A stretch of 64,000 nt of DNA from JBBSEX01 sp038239345 (GCA_038239345.1 JBBSEX010000003.1:62001-126000); one strand, 5' to 3'; positions 44,462-53,105 are shown, counted from the first letter of the stretch. The notes: generated from the sequence alone by a model not told the origin. Numbers and translations are program-made.

Positions 44462-44644
44462 CTAAGAGGATTGCGTTGATGGCTCACGCATTGGCGGAGC
44501 CTTGACCACGTGCTTAAGGACCTTTTGAAAGTTTCTCCATGCTGGAGGTCTTTTGACCTCGGGCGGTTTTTCTTCCTCGACACTCTCGCTTGGTTTTTGG
44601 TCGTCTGTCACCAGGTCGCCTTCTGACTGGTCAGAGTGTTCCAA
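44462..44644 (-). CDS. Small passenger ORF, 60 residues, of the IS1595-like element
   Basis: A short acidic then basic protein (SEGDLVTDDQKPSESVEEEK then RNFQKVLKHVVKAPPMREPS). It overlaps the 3' end of the transposase by 37 bases and ends two bases before the next passenger gene. The F-x-K-V-L-x-V-V-x-APP end resembles the small proteins seen beside IS1595-type transposases. Function unknown. Confidence 0.5.
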   Translation of the reverse strand: MEHSDQSEGDLVTDDQKPSESVEEEKPPEVKRPPAWRNFQKVLKHVVKAPPMREPSTQSS

Positions 44645-45584
44645 TCGTGACGCCTCCCGGCGACCGATCCGAGTACTAACTGGAAGCGCTCCGAGTTCGT
44701 GGCGTGCTCATTGTAGCGGAACGATTGCTCATCGAGGTACCTGAACAAGTGAAACGGATCCACACTAACGTACGTGCCTTTAGTCGCACGTTTCAGGAGA
44801 CTCCAAAAGTTCTCCATGCGGTTCGTGTGAACGTTTCCGTCCATGTATTTCTCCGCGTGGTTAATCACCTTGTGCGCGTACTCCGAGTCCAGTCCGTCAT
44901 AGGACAGCAATTCGTCGGTCATTACCTCGGAACCCTTGCGGACGTTCTTGCGCACGATATCAGTCAGTTCACCCTTGCGCCGCGTCTCGACGTGTTGGAC
45001 GCGCACGCGGCCCGTCCTTCGCTCAAGCAACCCGAACGTAATCTCTTTGCCCATCGGGCCGCGACCGTCGATCTTTTTCATTCGCTTGTGTTTGTGCATG
45101 AACCGCGCCGCGCCGCCGACGAAGATTTCGTCCGCTTCCACGGTGCCGGACATCTCGTTGATGCTTCCCGTGTGCATGGCGTAGCGAAGCCGCTGAAGCA
45201 TGAACCACGCCAACTTCTGCGTAATACTCAGATCGCGAGCGACTTCGTAGCTGCTAATTCTGTTCTTGCAATTCCCAATAAGCCACATCCGCAGAGCCAC
45301 TTATCAAGGGAGATCTCCGAGTCTTCGAAGATCGTTCCGACCTTCACAGAGAATTGCTTCCGGCACTCCAAGCAAGTCCACATGCGCCGCGTCTTGAGGA
45401 AAGACAGCCGCTTGCAGCTGCAGCGTGGGCATTCCGGGCCGTTAGGCCACTTCGCCTTGGAAAGTGTTTCAAGGCACGCCATGGGATCCGAAAAGTAGCG
45501 CACTACCTCAACCAAGCCGCTCTTATCGTTCAACTTAACCGTTTCCGTGTACTCAAAAATACACCCAGAGTCCGTGTGCGTCAA
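44608..45584 (-). pseudogene. IS1595-type transposase, frameshifted
   Basis: Two minus-strand reading frames together give a full transposase. 45228-45584 carries the zinc ribbon (CPRCSCKRLSF and CLECRKQF, then GTIFEDSEISLDKW). 44608-45300 carries the catalytic part, with SSYEVARDLSITQKLAWFML, VEADEIFVGG (D), VMTDELLSYDG (D) and HTNRMENFWSLLKR (N/E). The joint lies near 45295-45300: ISLDKW continues in another frame as ALRMWLIGNCKN. No slippery heptamer is visible there, so a mutation is more likely than programmed frameshifting. Confidence 0.8.
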
Positions 45585-45597
45585 GTAATTCGTTACC
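45571..45597 (-). repeat. Right terminal inverted repeat of the IS1595-like element
   Basis: Reverse complement starts GGTAACGAATTACTTGAC; 23 of 27 bases agree with the left repeat. Confidence 0.85.
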
Positions 45598-45605
45598 CCA
45601 GTTTG
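45598..45605. repeat. Right target-site duplication of the IS element (CCAGTTTG)
   Basis: Matches the left copy CCGGTTTG at seven of eight bases, which suggests an insertion that is not very recent. Confidence 0.65.
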
Positions 45606-45692
45606 CCCCTGACCGATTTTTCATTCGCCATCTAAAAGCGTCATGTCCCTTTTCTCTTCGAAACGACGCAATCCCTGCGGACACTATTCTTT

Positions 45693-46499
45693 ATGAAACC
45701 TGAAGACCGAATCATCGCTTACTTATCCGGGCACAGAGGGAGTATTCAATCCTCTACCATCGACCAAGTGGTTAAGGATGTGAAGCTCTCCGTGTTCTAC
45801 GGCATGAGCCCCATCCCGGATGACCAAATCAGGAAGATCGTCGTGCAGTGGGCAACGATCAATGCCGTCGGTTTGTTGATTACGCAACCCGCCCCCGGCG
45901 CGCCTGCTTCCTCCAGCGGTGACCTGCCGACGAATTCCGATAGCGATTTTATCGACTCGGTGAAGAAGGCCGTGTCAACCATCAACGACGGCGTCACCAT
46001 CGGCAAGAAGGGCGCCAACATCAACATCGGTGTAACTGGATTGACCGGGAATCTAAACAAGGGCGACAGCTCCGTTTCATTGGGCGTATCGCTAACTGGA
46101 ACCTTGAAACTGGACGCGGCATCAGGCCCCTTCCATTTCTCCGGCACCCTGGCCAAAGACAAGTGGGAGATCACGCTCAGTTTCCCCCAGGACACCTACA
46201 TTCCGGACCTGTCGTCGCTCGGCAAGGTGTTTAGCGAAGGCGAGAAAGCCGTGGGAAATATGGCAATTGCGGCAAAGAGTTTCAACAATATCGGCGACGC
46301 CAGCAAAGTTGGCGCATTGATCAAGCCAAGTTCGGCGGCGCTGCAGAACGCGGTGGAAGCGGTCAGCGGCATCGCCAAGGCGAATAAGGGTGGCGGGGCC
46401 AGCTTCGGATTCAAGCTGGGGAGTCCGGATGCCATGCCGGGCGAGCAAGGGATGCCCGGCGGCGTGCAAGGCTCAGTCGTATTCACGTACGTTTTCTAA
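45693..46499 (+). CDS. Unknown glycine-rich protein with amphipathic beta repeats (268 residues)
   Basis: Not recognised. An N-terminal domain of about 70 residues (PEDRIIAYLSGHRGSIQSST then IPDDQIRKIVVQWATINAVG) precedes a glycine-rich amphipathic beta region (ANINIGVTGLTGNLNK, SVSLGVSLTGTLKLDA, FHFSGTLAKDKWEITLSF), a helical stretch (AVGNMAIAAKSFNNI) and a Gly/Met-rich end (PGEQGMPGGVQGSVVFTYVF). No signal peptide. Removing the IS element and one target copy would leave it 138 bases behind the putative muramidase gene in the same direction, so it was probably part of that cassette. Membrane-active function is a guess. Confidence 0.6.
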   Translation: MKPEDRIIAYLSGHRGSIQSSTIDQVVKDVKLSVFYGMSPIPDDQIRKIVVQWATINAVGLLITQPAPGAPASSSGDLPTNSDSDFIDSVKKAVSTINDGVTIGKKGANINIGVTGLTGNLNKGDSSVSLGVSLTGTLKLDAASGPFHFSGTLAKDKWEITLSFPQDTYIPDLSSLGKVFSEGEKAVGNMAIAAKSFNNIGDASKVGALIKPSSAALQNAVEAVSGIAKANKGGGASFGFKLGSPDAMPGEQGMPGGVQGSVVFTYVF

Positions 46500-46630
46500 C
46501 GCGGAGTGTGAAGTGTGTAATCGCCTCCTGGTCGCAAGAACCCACAACAATAAGTACTGTCGAAAATACGGCCCGAAGGAATAGCGATCAAGTGAGCGGA
46601 TTAGGCGAATTCCGTTTTCGGGTAGTCCGC

Positions 46631-47233
46631 TCATTTGATGTACTCGCTGGGAATCCATCCGGCTTGCCCGGCGGAAGCGCCTTCCATGACGCGGACCCTA
46701 GCCGAAAAGAATCCGCGATCAATCAACTTCGCCCGAGTGTCGCTCGGCACAATGAAGGCCCGGCCTCGCATCACCATCTCCCTTAGTCCTTCACGATCCC
46801 GCGCATTTAGAGAATGCTGGACCTCATCCACCGCATCTTTTGTGGTACCAAGCATAACCGGGATCGATCCTCCGCAGTTGAGCCGGCCGATTCCGCCTAA
46901 GTCCAATGACCGGCTTGGTTCAGGCGTTGTACGCATCACGGTTGGCGTTGGCTCCGGCAATACGAAGGGTTTCTTGACTATGGCCACCACTGGTTTTTGC
47001 GCTTCAGCTTTAACTTCCTCACGGTGCCGTTGAGCTATATCAGCAGACGATGGTGTGAATAACGCTAATATTCCCAGCACCCCAAAGAATAAAAAGGCAA
47101 TCGCGAACCCGCCAATGGCCACTATCCCCAGTCCTTTACCTGCGGGATGGCCTAACAGCAATCCGCAGTGTGGGCAGAACTTCTTCAACGAGTAGTCCGC
47201 GATTTGACTCTTGCAACTCGGACAGAACTTCAT
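46631..47233 (-). CDS. Zinc-ribbon membrane protein
   Basis: A 200-residue protein: an N-terminal zinc ribbon (FCPSCKSQIADYSLKKFCPHCG), one helix (LGIVAIGGFAIAFLFFGVLGI), a linker with Pro/Thr, and a C-terminal domain with VQHSLNARDREGLREMVMRG and FSARVRVMEGASAGQAGWIPS, which reads like an SH3-type fold. Such proteins are frequent and uncharacterised in Acidobacteria. Flanking 47234-47526 is without a convincing gene. Confidence 0.75.
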   Translation of the reverse strand: MKFCPSCKSQIADYSLKKFCPHCGLLLGHPAGKGLGIVAIGGFAIAFLFFGVLGILALFTPSSADIAQRHREEVKAEAQKPVVAIVKKPFVLPEPTPTVMRTTPEPSRSLDLGGIGRLNCGGSIPVMLGTTKDAVDEVQHSLNARDREGLREMVMRGRAFIVPSDTRAKLIDRGFFSARVRVMEGASAGQAGWIPSEYIK

Positions 47234-47526
47234 GAACGTGTTACTTCTGTGGAGAACTGTAATACCAGCCCTCCATCGGTTCTAATAACCACATCGATTG
47301 GCGAAATCGCGCCAATTTCAGTCGCCCGCAGAACTCTTTTTGCCAGGGCGGTCTTTTTTTAGATCGCACGAGGACTTCAGGTTGTCGATGTGGGACTGAA
47401 GTTCCTGTAAACCGTTTATCTCCGACTTTATCGCCAGCACATCCGGTTTGTGTCCGTAAGCTGTCTCATTACGAGGAGGCGGCCCGAACGTTACTGAGTG
47501 CTCATTCCTTCCGGTACATTCTGATG
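47234..47526. other. Region without a convincing gene between the zinc-ribbon gene and ftsB
   Basis: An open minus-strand frame runs through 47318-47526 and ends SEINGLQELQSHIDNLKSSC and a basic tail; it has only a GTG candidate start without a good ribosome-binding site, and most of its length upstream lies over ftsB. Otherwise nothing was seen. Confidence 0.4.
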
Positions 47527-47880
47527 CTAAGGTTGTGCTGAAGGGGCGCTGGGATCGGTCTTCGGCTGTTCCGGCAAGATGAAAGAAGTCTCGCCGGGAT
47601 GCAGCAGCTTCAGCTTTTGACGGATTTCCATTTCCTGTTCGCTCTGGCTTTCTTTCAACCGCTTGATCCGGTCGCGGCGATGCTCGTTTTCTTTTTGCAT
47701 GTTCGCGTTCTGCTCTTGCAGCGCCTGAACCTCGCGCCGCTTTTCGAGCAAAGCCGGTAAGCCCTGCGGCCCGCGCAAAGCGATTACGGCATAGGCGCCC
47801 ACGGCGGCAAAGCAAGTGATGTATGCGGCTCTTCGCAGCCAGCGCGATCCCGAATTGCCCCTTGCGATAGTGGATGGCAT
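47527..47880 (-). CDS. ftsB: FtsB/DivIC-like septum formation initiator
   Basis: A 117-residue divisome protein: a short cytosolic N-terminus, one helix (AAYITCFAAVGAYAVIALRG), and a periplasmic coiled coil (EKRREVQALQEQNANMQKEN, RDRIKRLKESQSEQEMEIRQ) followed by KLKLLHPGETSFIL, the characteristic FtsB/DivIC end. It links FtsL and FtsQ during division. It is close to usual length. Confidence 0.9.
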   Translation of the reverse strand: MPSTIARGNSGSRWLRRAAYITCFAAVGAYAVIALRGPQGLPALLEKRREVQALQEQNANMQKENEHRRDRIKRLKESQSEQEMEIRQKLKLLHPGETSFILPEQPKTDPSAPSAQP

Positions 47881-47986
47881 GGAAGGGGGAGAGATCCCCT
47901 CTATTGTTTATAGTCCCTCGGGGCTCAAATAGCTACACCCGATTGACGAAAAGCCTCGCCAAGCCTCAGATTGTTGTTGTTCAGCG

Positions 47987-48730
47987 CTAAAAACTTCGCA
48001 CACCGAGCGACACGACGTCATCCACCAGCATCGTCTCCTTCACCACGAATGGCTCGCCATACTTCACGCCGACCAGGTTTCCATAGAATCGCGCGACGGC
48101 CGATAGCCTTTCGATAATCTCCTGCCGCTTGGGAAATAACGCCGCTGCTTCCGGCGTCTCGCCATACTGCGATTCATAGCTGAACAGCGATTGCATACGC
48201 TGCTCAAACTGGCCGCTGACATCCACCACGAACGACGGCGTGACATTGGCGTAGAGCGAAGAATAGATCACTTTGAACGGGCGATGCGGTTCGGTCTCCT
48301 CATCCATCTTTCGTAAGCCGGCCAAGAAACACGCTTCATAGGCGATCTCACCGGCGCGATAGTGATCGGGATGGCGCGCCTCCCAATAGGGAACGATTAC
48401 CACTCGCGGTCGCAGCCGCCGGATATCGCCGGCGACAGTGAGCCGAACCGCTAACGTGTTCTCTAAACGGGCGTCGGGAAAGCGGCGATTTCCCCTCCAG
48501 GCCAACTTCAGATGCCCGGCGGCTACTTCCGATTCCTGCATCCTGATGTCGGGAGTCCCGCGGCTACCCATATCGCCGGCGGTCATGTCGAGCACGCCGG
48601 TGCGATAGCCGAGCTCGGACATCTTCAGCATCGTGCCGCCGCAGGTTTGTTCGACGTCATCGGGATGGGCCGCGATCGCCAGTACGTCGAGCGGCGCAAT
48701 CTCGGGCGGTTCCAGGTTTAGGTTGACCAT
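47987..48730 (-). CDS. LmbE/PIG-L family N-acetylglucosamine deacetylase (BshB1-like)
   Basis: A zinc hydrolase of 247 residues. The metal motif is LAIAAHPDDVEQTCGGTML, followed by TGVLDMTAGDMGSRGTP, and later VIVPYWEARHPDHYRAGEIA. The pattern and length fit BshB1, the bacillithiol deacetylase, and relatives; the partner genes bshA and bshC are not in the window, so the substrate is open. ATG 48730 follows the rhomboid stop by two bases; a longer frame from 48829 would overlap it. Confidence 0.87.
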   Translation of the reverse strand: MVNLNLEPPEIAPLDVLAIAAHPDDVEQTCGGTMLKMSELGYRTGVLDMTAGDMGSRGTPDIRMQESEVAAGHLKLAWRGNRRFPDARLENTLAVRLTVAGDIRRLRPRVVIVPYWEARHPDHYRAGEIAYEACFLAGLRKMDEETEPHRPFKVIYSSLYANVTPSFVVDVSGQFEQRMQSLFSYESQYGETPEAAALFPKRQEIIERLSAVARFYGNLVGVKYGEPFVVKETMLVDDVVSLGVRSF

Positions 48731-48732
48731 AT

Positions 48733-49398
48733 TTATTGCAAATCCCAGCGCCGGGTACGGATTTGGCGGGTAGCAAAAGTGCGAACCAGCAGCATGCCGA
48801 CTATGAATCCGCCGATATGGGCAAACCACGCCGTTCCGCCGCTGGGCGTATGAGTGCTGGCCAATGATCCGACTCCGCTAAAGAACTGAATGATGAACCA
48901 GTATGCCAGCAGAAACGCCGCCGGTATTTCCATGCTGGTGAGGAAGATGAAAATGGGAACCAGGGTGACAATGCGCGCCTTGGGAAATTTCAAAAGATAG
49001 CCGCCCATCACGCCGGCGATCGCGCCACTGGCTCCGATGGTAGGAATTCGCGAATAGGGATTGATGGCCACCTGCGTCAGTCCGGCAGCCACCCCGCAGA
49101 GCATATAGAACAGCAGGAACTTGCCCGCACCCATCACGTCTTCCAGATTCCGCCCGAACACCCATAGGAAAAGCATATTCCCCAGCAGGTGCATCCAGCC
49201 GCCATGCAGAAAGGTGGACGTCAGCAGAGTCCAATAATGCAGCCGGTCGGGGACAATCGCATAGCGCATCAGGAACCCTTCATAGGCCTCCGACGGCATC
49301 ACGTATTGATATAGGAAGATGACGACATTGACGACGATCAGCGCTATCGTCACAACTGGAGTGGAGTAGACGCGTTCTGTCGAGCGCAGCGGAATCAT
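48733..49398 (-). CDS. Rhomboid-family intramembrane serine protease
   Basis: A 221-residue polytopic protein: GWMHLLGNMLFLWVFGRNLE, the Ser motif TIGASGAIAGVMGGYLL and the His motif WFAHIGGFIVGMLLVRTFA. The catalytic pair Ser/His is intact. Six helices. It lies between a PfkB kinase (4-base overlap) and the deacetylase gene (2-base gap); these three minus-strand genes are likely one operon. Confidence 0.94.
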   Translation of the reverse strand: MIPLRSTERVYSTPVVTIALIVVNVVIFLYQYVMPSEAYEGFLMRYAIVPDRLHYWTLLTSTFLHGGWMHLLGNMLFLWVFGRNLEDVMGAGKFLLFYMLCGVAAGLTQVAINPYSRIPTIGASGAIAGVMGGYLLKFPKARIVTLVPIFIFLTSMEIPAAFLLAYWFIIQFFSGVGSLASTHTPSGGTAWFAHIGGFIVGMLLVRTFATRQIRTRRWDLQ

Positions 49399-50345
49399 GA
49401 ACCGTGCGCCGCCGAGGCGAATTCGGCCTGGGAGCGGCGTTCGCCTCGCTCCATCAGGGCCTTCACTTCCGCCAAAGTGCCGATGCGCCCGCGCGCTCCC
49501 AGAGCGGTGCAGTTAATCGCCGCCATCGCATTGGCGAATTCCAGCGCGTCGAGCATCCCCATCTCTTGTAGGATCGCGTAACAGAAGGCCCCATGAAAGA
49601 TATCGCCGGCGCCGGTGGTATCCACACAATTGACCACGAAAGCGGGCGAATAATAATACTTTCCCTGGTACCGCGCGACAGCTCCATGGGCGCCCAGCGT
49701 CATCGACGCAACGCGCAGCTTGTACTCTTCCTGAATGGTCTGCAGCGCGCGCAGGGGATCGCGTTCGCTGGTCCACTGTCCCGGGAATTCCGAACTCGCC
49801 ACCAGATAATCGACGTTGGGAAGTACACTATCGAAGCCGTGATACACAGTGTCGACGTCCACCGTCACCGGGATTCCATGCTCGCGGGCAATGCGGGCCG
49901 CGCGGGCCACGGCTGGCGTGTCATGACCGTCGATATGCAGCATCCGGGCACAGTTGATTTTCTCAGCGGTAATCTCGGCCGGATCAAGACGCAGGCAGTC
50001 GGAGCGCTGCCAAAGGACGGTGCGCTCCCCCGTTGACCGGTCGATCAGTATATAGGCGGTCTGGTTCGGACAATTTCTACGAATGAAGACGTCATCCAGG
50101 TTAATGCCGCTGCCTTGCAGACTTTCCAGTTGGATCCGCCCACGCTCATCGTCGCCCACGGTGCCGATATATTTGGTGCGTAAACCGAGCTTGGAGCAGG
50201 CAACCATCGCGCTGGCAACCTGGCCGCCAGGGCTAAGAATCTCGCTCTCAAACGGGACTTTTCCGGCGTAAGCGGGGAAGCGATTTAACAGCAGCAGCGT
50301 GTCGGTGGCGTTAAGGCCTACGCCGACAATATCGAAATCGGGCAT
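49395..50345 (-). CDS. PfkB-family carbohydrate kinase
   Basis: A 316-residue ribokinase-like enzyme. An N-terminal GGQVASAMVACSKLGLRTKY with IGTVGDDERGRIQLESL, and the C-terminal signature DTTGAGDIFHGAFCYAI with the catalytic Asp, match the family. It may phosphorylate ribose, adenosine or another sugar; the sequence does not decide. It is the first gene of the operon with the rhomboid protease and the LmbE-type deacetylase. Confidence 0.92.
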   Translation of the reverse strand: MPDFDIVGVGLNATDTLLLLNRFPAYAGKVPFESEILSPGGQVASAMVACSKLGLRTKYIGTVGDDERGRIQLESLQGSGINLDDVFIRRNCPNQTAYILIDRSTGERTVLWQRSDCLRLDPAEITAEKINCARMLHIDGHDTPAVARAARIAREHGIPVTVDVDTVYHGFDSVLPNVDYLVASSEFPGQWTSERDPLRALQTIQEEYKLRVASMTLGAHGAVARYQGKYYYSPAFVVNCVDTTGAGDIFHGAFCYAILQEMGMLDALEFANAMAAINCTALGARGRIGTLAEVKALMERGERRSQAEFASAAHGS

Positions 50346-50381
50346 GCTTCCAGCATAGCCTTGTTACCTTTTAGAGCGAAC

Positions 50382-52064
50382 CTAACGGCCCAGGAAACGT
50401 TCGACGCTTTCCAGAGCCAGCTCGGCCATATCCAGATGCTTCTTGGCGGCGGCAGGGTCTCCGGCCTGGATGGATGTCATGGCTTCCTGCATCAGATAAT
50501 TTACCCTGGTCTCGGCCTGCTTGATATCGCCGCGAAGCCCCAACCCTTGCTGCTGTAACTGTTGCTCCATCGATTTCACGCCGCCGCGGCTGGATTCGGC
50601 GCGAATCGCCATCTGGTTATATTGCTCGCGGGCTTCGTGCAAGGCTCTGGTAGTAGCCGGGTCCACTTGCGGGGTGCGAGGCGGATCCTGTTGCTGTTGC
50701 TGCTGTTGTTGTTGCTGATATTGCTGTGGCGGCGGATCCTGGCGGGCCTGATACGGATCCACTCGCGGTTGCCGGTTCTGGGCTATTTCGCGCTCCGCTC
50801 CAGTCCGCTTGACGCGATCGGTGGAAGGCGGATTTTGCTGCGTCTCCTTCTCCGGGATCACTTCCTTTTGCGGCGGCTGCCGTTCCGCGTTCCCTCCCGA
50901 CTGAGGAATATTCTGCTGCGGCTTGGTCTCGCCAATAGGAGTGACCAGCGGATTTCCGGTGCCTTGCGAAATAGGATTGTTAGTCGCTACCTGATCGGTC
51001 TTCGTTCCAGCGTACGTTTTCCAGAGGCGTGGACCCTGCGTGATCGCCAGAGCCAGTACGCCGATCGTCGCCAGCGAACCGAGAACCATGTACAGTCCGC
51101 GATGGCTGGAAGATGGTTGAGGCGGCGCGGGCATCGGCGGTTGAAAATTAGCCTGGGGCGGCTGGTACATTGGCGATTGCTGTGGTGGACCCTGCTGTTG
51201 TTGCGAGTATTGTGGCGCGGCCGGCGCATCCGTCGCGATTCCAATTCCCCGGCTGGCGTTTTCGAGCGCCCCGCGAAAGGCATCGGCACTTTGGAACCGC
51301 TGCCCCGGATCCTTGGCGATCGACATCATAATCACTTCGTTCAGAGCCGTGGGAAAACGCGGATCCACCTCGATCGGCGGAATAGCCGACTGTTGCAGAT
51401 GGGCGGCCATGATGGTGTAATCGCTGTCGCCCTTGAACGGCAGCGTTCCAGTGACGATCTCATACAGTGCCACACCCAGCGAATAAAGATCCGAGCGGGG
51501 ATCGGGATCCTGCCCTTTGATCTGCTCCGGCGACATGTAGAAGAGCGAGCCGACGGTCCGTCCTGTTTGCGTTAGACGGCGATCGGCCGCCATCTTAGCG
51601 ATCCCAAAATCCATCAGCTTGACGACGCCTTTCGGAGTCACCATCATGTTTGCCGGCTTGATGTCCCGATGAACCACGCCCCGCGAGTGGGCATAGGCCA
51701 AGGCCAGCAACACCTGCATGATGTAATCGACGCCTTCATGGATAGGGATGCGGCCACGCTCAGCCCGGCGATCGAGGGATTCGCCCTCGACATATTCCAT
51801 GATCATCAGGAGTTGATTATCCACTCGCTGCGCCGTATGTAGCGAGGCGATATTCGGATGCTCCAGGCTCGCCTGGACCTTGATCTCGCGGAGGAAACGG
51901 TCAGCCAGTTCCTGATTCGACTCGAGGTTCGGCAACAGAATTTTCATGGCCTCGACCCGCTCTGAAATTACGTTGCGGACCTTATAAACCTGGCCCATGC
52001 CACCGGCCCCAAGCACCTGAATAATCTGATAATCGCCCACTCGATCGCCGAGTTGAAATGCCAT
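50382..52064 (-). CDS. Eukaryotic-type Ser/Thr protein kinase with one membrane helix
   Basis: The kinase domain occupies about residues 12-275: glycine loop QVLGAGGMGQVYKVRN, the catalytic loop GVVHRDIKPANMMVTPKG and DFGIAKMAADRR, SLFYMSPEQIKGQDPDPRSD and LYSLGVALYEIVTG. After a Pro/Gln-rich stretch comes one helix (LYMVLGSLATIGVLALAITQ), then a long, low-complexity outside region with a glutamine run and a C-terminal helical domain of about 100 residues (REQYNQMAIRAESSRGGVKS). The signal sensed and targets are unknown. Confidence 0.93.
   Translation of the reverse strand: MAFQLGDRVGDYQIIQVLGAGGMGQVYKVRNVISERVEAMKILLPNLESNQELADRFLREIKVQASLEHPNIASLHTAQRVDNQLLMIMEYVEGESLDRRAERGRIPIHEGVDYIMQVLLALAYAHSRGVVHRDIKPANMMVTPKGVVKLMDFGIAKMAADRRLTQTGRTVGSLFYMSPEQIKGQDPDPRSDLYSLGVALYEIVTGTLPFKGDSDYTIMAAHLQQSAIPPIEVDPRFPTALNEVIMMSIAKDPGQRFQSADAFRGALENASRGIGIATDAPAAPQYSQQQQGPPQQSPMYQPPQANFQPPMPAPPQPSSSHRGLYMVLGSLATIGVLALAITQGPRLWKTYAGTKTDQVATNNPISQGTGNPLVTPIGETKPQQNIPQSGGNAERQPPQKEVIPEKETQQNPPSTDRVKRTGAEREIAQNRQPRVDPYQARQDPPPQQYQQQQQQQQQQDPPRTPQVDPATTRALHEAREQYNQMAIRAESSRGGVKSMEQQLQQQGLGLRGDIKQAETRVNYLMQEAMTSIQAGDPAAAKKHLDMAELALESVERFLGR
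50688..50726. repeat. CTG/TTG triplet repeat encoding a glutamine run
   Basis: Thirteen consecutive codons on the minus strand (CAG/CAA, with one TAT) encode QQYQQQQQQQQQQ in the kinase extracellular region. Triplet runs of this kind can vary in length by slippage. Confidence 0.85.
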
Positions 52065-52097
52065 AACCCCTCCCTCGCCTTATCCCGGCTTGCGTGC

Positions 52098-53093
52098 TTA
52101 ACGCAGCGGAAAACTCTTTACGTGATCGCCAACCTTCACCGGTTGCGTGCCATTGTAGGTTGCCACCGCCGACGATTCGTCCACCTCGGTTACCGTTACT
52201 TCGCCAATAGCCGTATCCATCCGTCGCAACACCTTACCGGTAGCCGGATCGGTAATCGCTTTGCCGGAACGGAACAACTGCAGGCGGTCGCCAACATGAA
52301 CTCCGGCGCGGCTGCCCACATTCAACACCAGAGGACCGGAAGCGTCAGCCACCAGCCCGTCCACCATAACGACTTTGGTGGGCATTCTGCCGGCGCTAGC
52401 TTCCAGTTGCGTGGCAACGTTGGTCACCGCTTGATTGACGGCCTCGCCTATGATGGTCGCTCCGAAATTCGAACTGGACATATTTACCGCGCCCGCGCCC
52501 GATCCGCCATAGCTTCCACCGCCGCCCAAAAGATTCACTCCCCCGCGGCTGGATTCACCCTTCCCCGACGCAACAGCCAGCACTTCGGCGGTCTCGGTAC
52601 TCACGATGCGGGCGCTGATCTGCACCACCGCTTTTGCATCGCGCTTGCCCACGCCGCCTAGGCCGTACTTTCCAGCCAGGCTGCCCAAGCCCGATCCGGC
52701 AACGCCAATCTGTTTGTCGTCGCGGCCGAACTGCGTGATGCTGCCGATGACGATCGCATCTACTCCCAGGATCTTGGCGAGTTTTGCCGCCGATGACGGG
52801 TCGGCGCGATCGCTATTCGAGAAATTCTGCTCGGCCAGTACTTTGTCGAGCGCTTTGCGCTCAATCACGCGGTACGTACCATCGGTAACGAACCGGTCCA
52901 CTAGTAGATCGGCGATTCCCTTGCCAATGTCGACGTTGGTCTGAAACAGCGCCGCCACGTTAGTCTGCACCGTGGAATAGTCGAAATTCAGCACCGCGAC
53001 AAGCTTTTTCGGGCCTGCGGGCGGCCCGGCTTGAGCGGAAAGGAGCGCGATTGAAGCGCCTGCCATCACTGCCGATCTGAGAATGCTACGCAT
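52098..53093 (-). CDS. CsgG-like exported protein
   Basis: An exported protein of about 331 residues. The signal peptide is LRSAVMAGASIALLSAQ. The domain KKLVAVLNFDYSTVQTNVAA, DIGKGIADLLVDRFVTDGTY, RVIERKALDKVLAEQNFSNS and LGVDAIVIGSITQFGRDDKQ is the CsgG/curli-assembly pattern. The middle is glycine-rich (SRGGVNLLGGGGSYGGSGAG), followed by a C-terminal beta domain. No lipobox is visible, so it is probably not the curli pore. Starts M at 53093 or 53105. The Ser/Thr kinase gene lies just downstream; a link is not shown. Confidence 0.82.
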   Translation of the reverse strand: MRSILRSAVMAGASIALLSAQAGPPAGPKKLVAVLNFDYSTVQTNVAALFQTNVDIGKGIADLLVDRFVTDGTYRVIERKALDKVLAEQNFSNSDRADPSSAAKLAKILGVDAIVIGSITQFGRDDKQIGVAGSGLGSLAGKYGLGGVGKRDAKAVVQISARIVSTETAEVLAVASGKGESSRGGVNLLGGGGSYGGSGAGAVNMSSSNFGATIIGEAVNQAVTNVATQLEASAGRMPTKVVMVDGLVADASGPLVLNVGSRAGVHVGDRLQLFRSGKAITDPATGKVLRRMDTAIGEVTVTEVDESSAVATYNGTQPVKVGDHVKSFPLR

Positions 53094-53105
53094 TACTGCC
53101 TCCAA

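Larger units (their letters stand above)
43590..45597 (-). mobile_element. IS1595-like element with passenger genes, about 2.0 kb
   Basis: The ends carry imperfect inverted repeats: GGTAAC[A/G]AATTACTTGAC at 43590 and, reversed, at 45597; 23 of 27 bases match. Both ends have flanking 8-bp repeats with one mismatch. Inside are a transposase of the IS1595 type (zinc-ribbon part plus a DDx(N/E) catalytic part), a 60-residue ORF and a membrane protein ORF, all on the minus strand. The transposase is frameshifted, so the copy is probably inactive. It lies between the peptidoglycan protein genes and an unknown gene of the same direction. Confidence 0.85.

Noticed and set aside
45228..45300. Programmed -1 frameshift in the transposase
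   Set aside because: No slippery A- or T-rich heptamer followed by a hairpin is seen at the joint; mutation is the simpler reading.
46497..46584. Plus-strand reading frame with CEVCNRLLVARTHNNKYC resembling a zinc finger
   Set aside because: It has only three of four metal-binding cysteines, no start of its own, and continues in frame from antisense-like sequence past the previous gene; treated as a possible relic only.
47318..47526. Minus-strand open frame ending SEINGLQELQSHIDNLKSSC downstream of ftsB
   Set aside because: No good start codon or ribosome-binding site, and its upstream half overlaps ftsB in another frame.
52098..53093. Curli export pore CsgG
   Set aside because: The fold matches CsgG but there is no lipobox and no csgA, csgB, csgE or csgF nearby.
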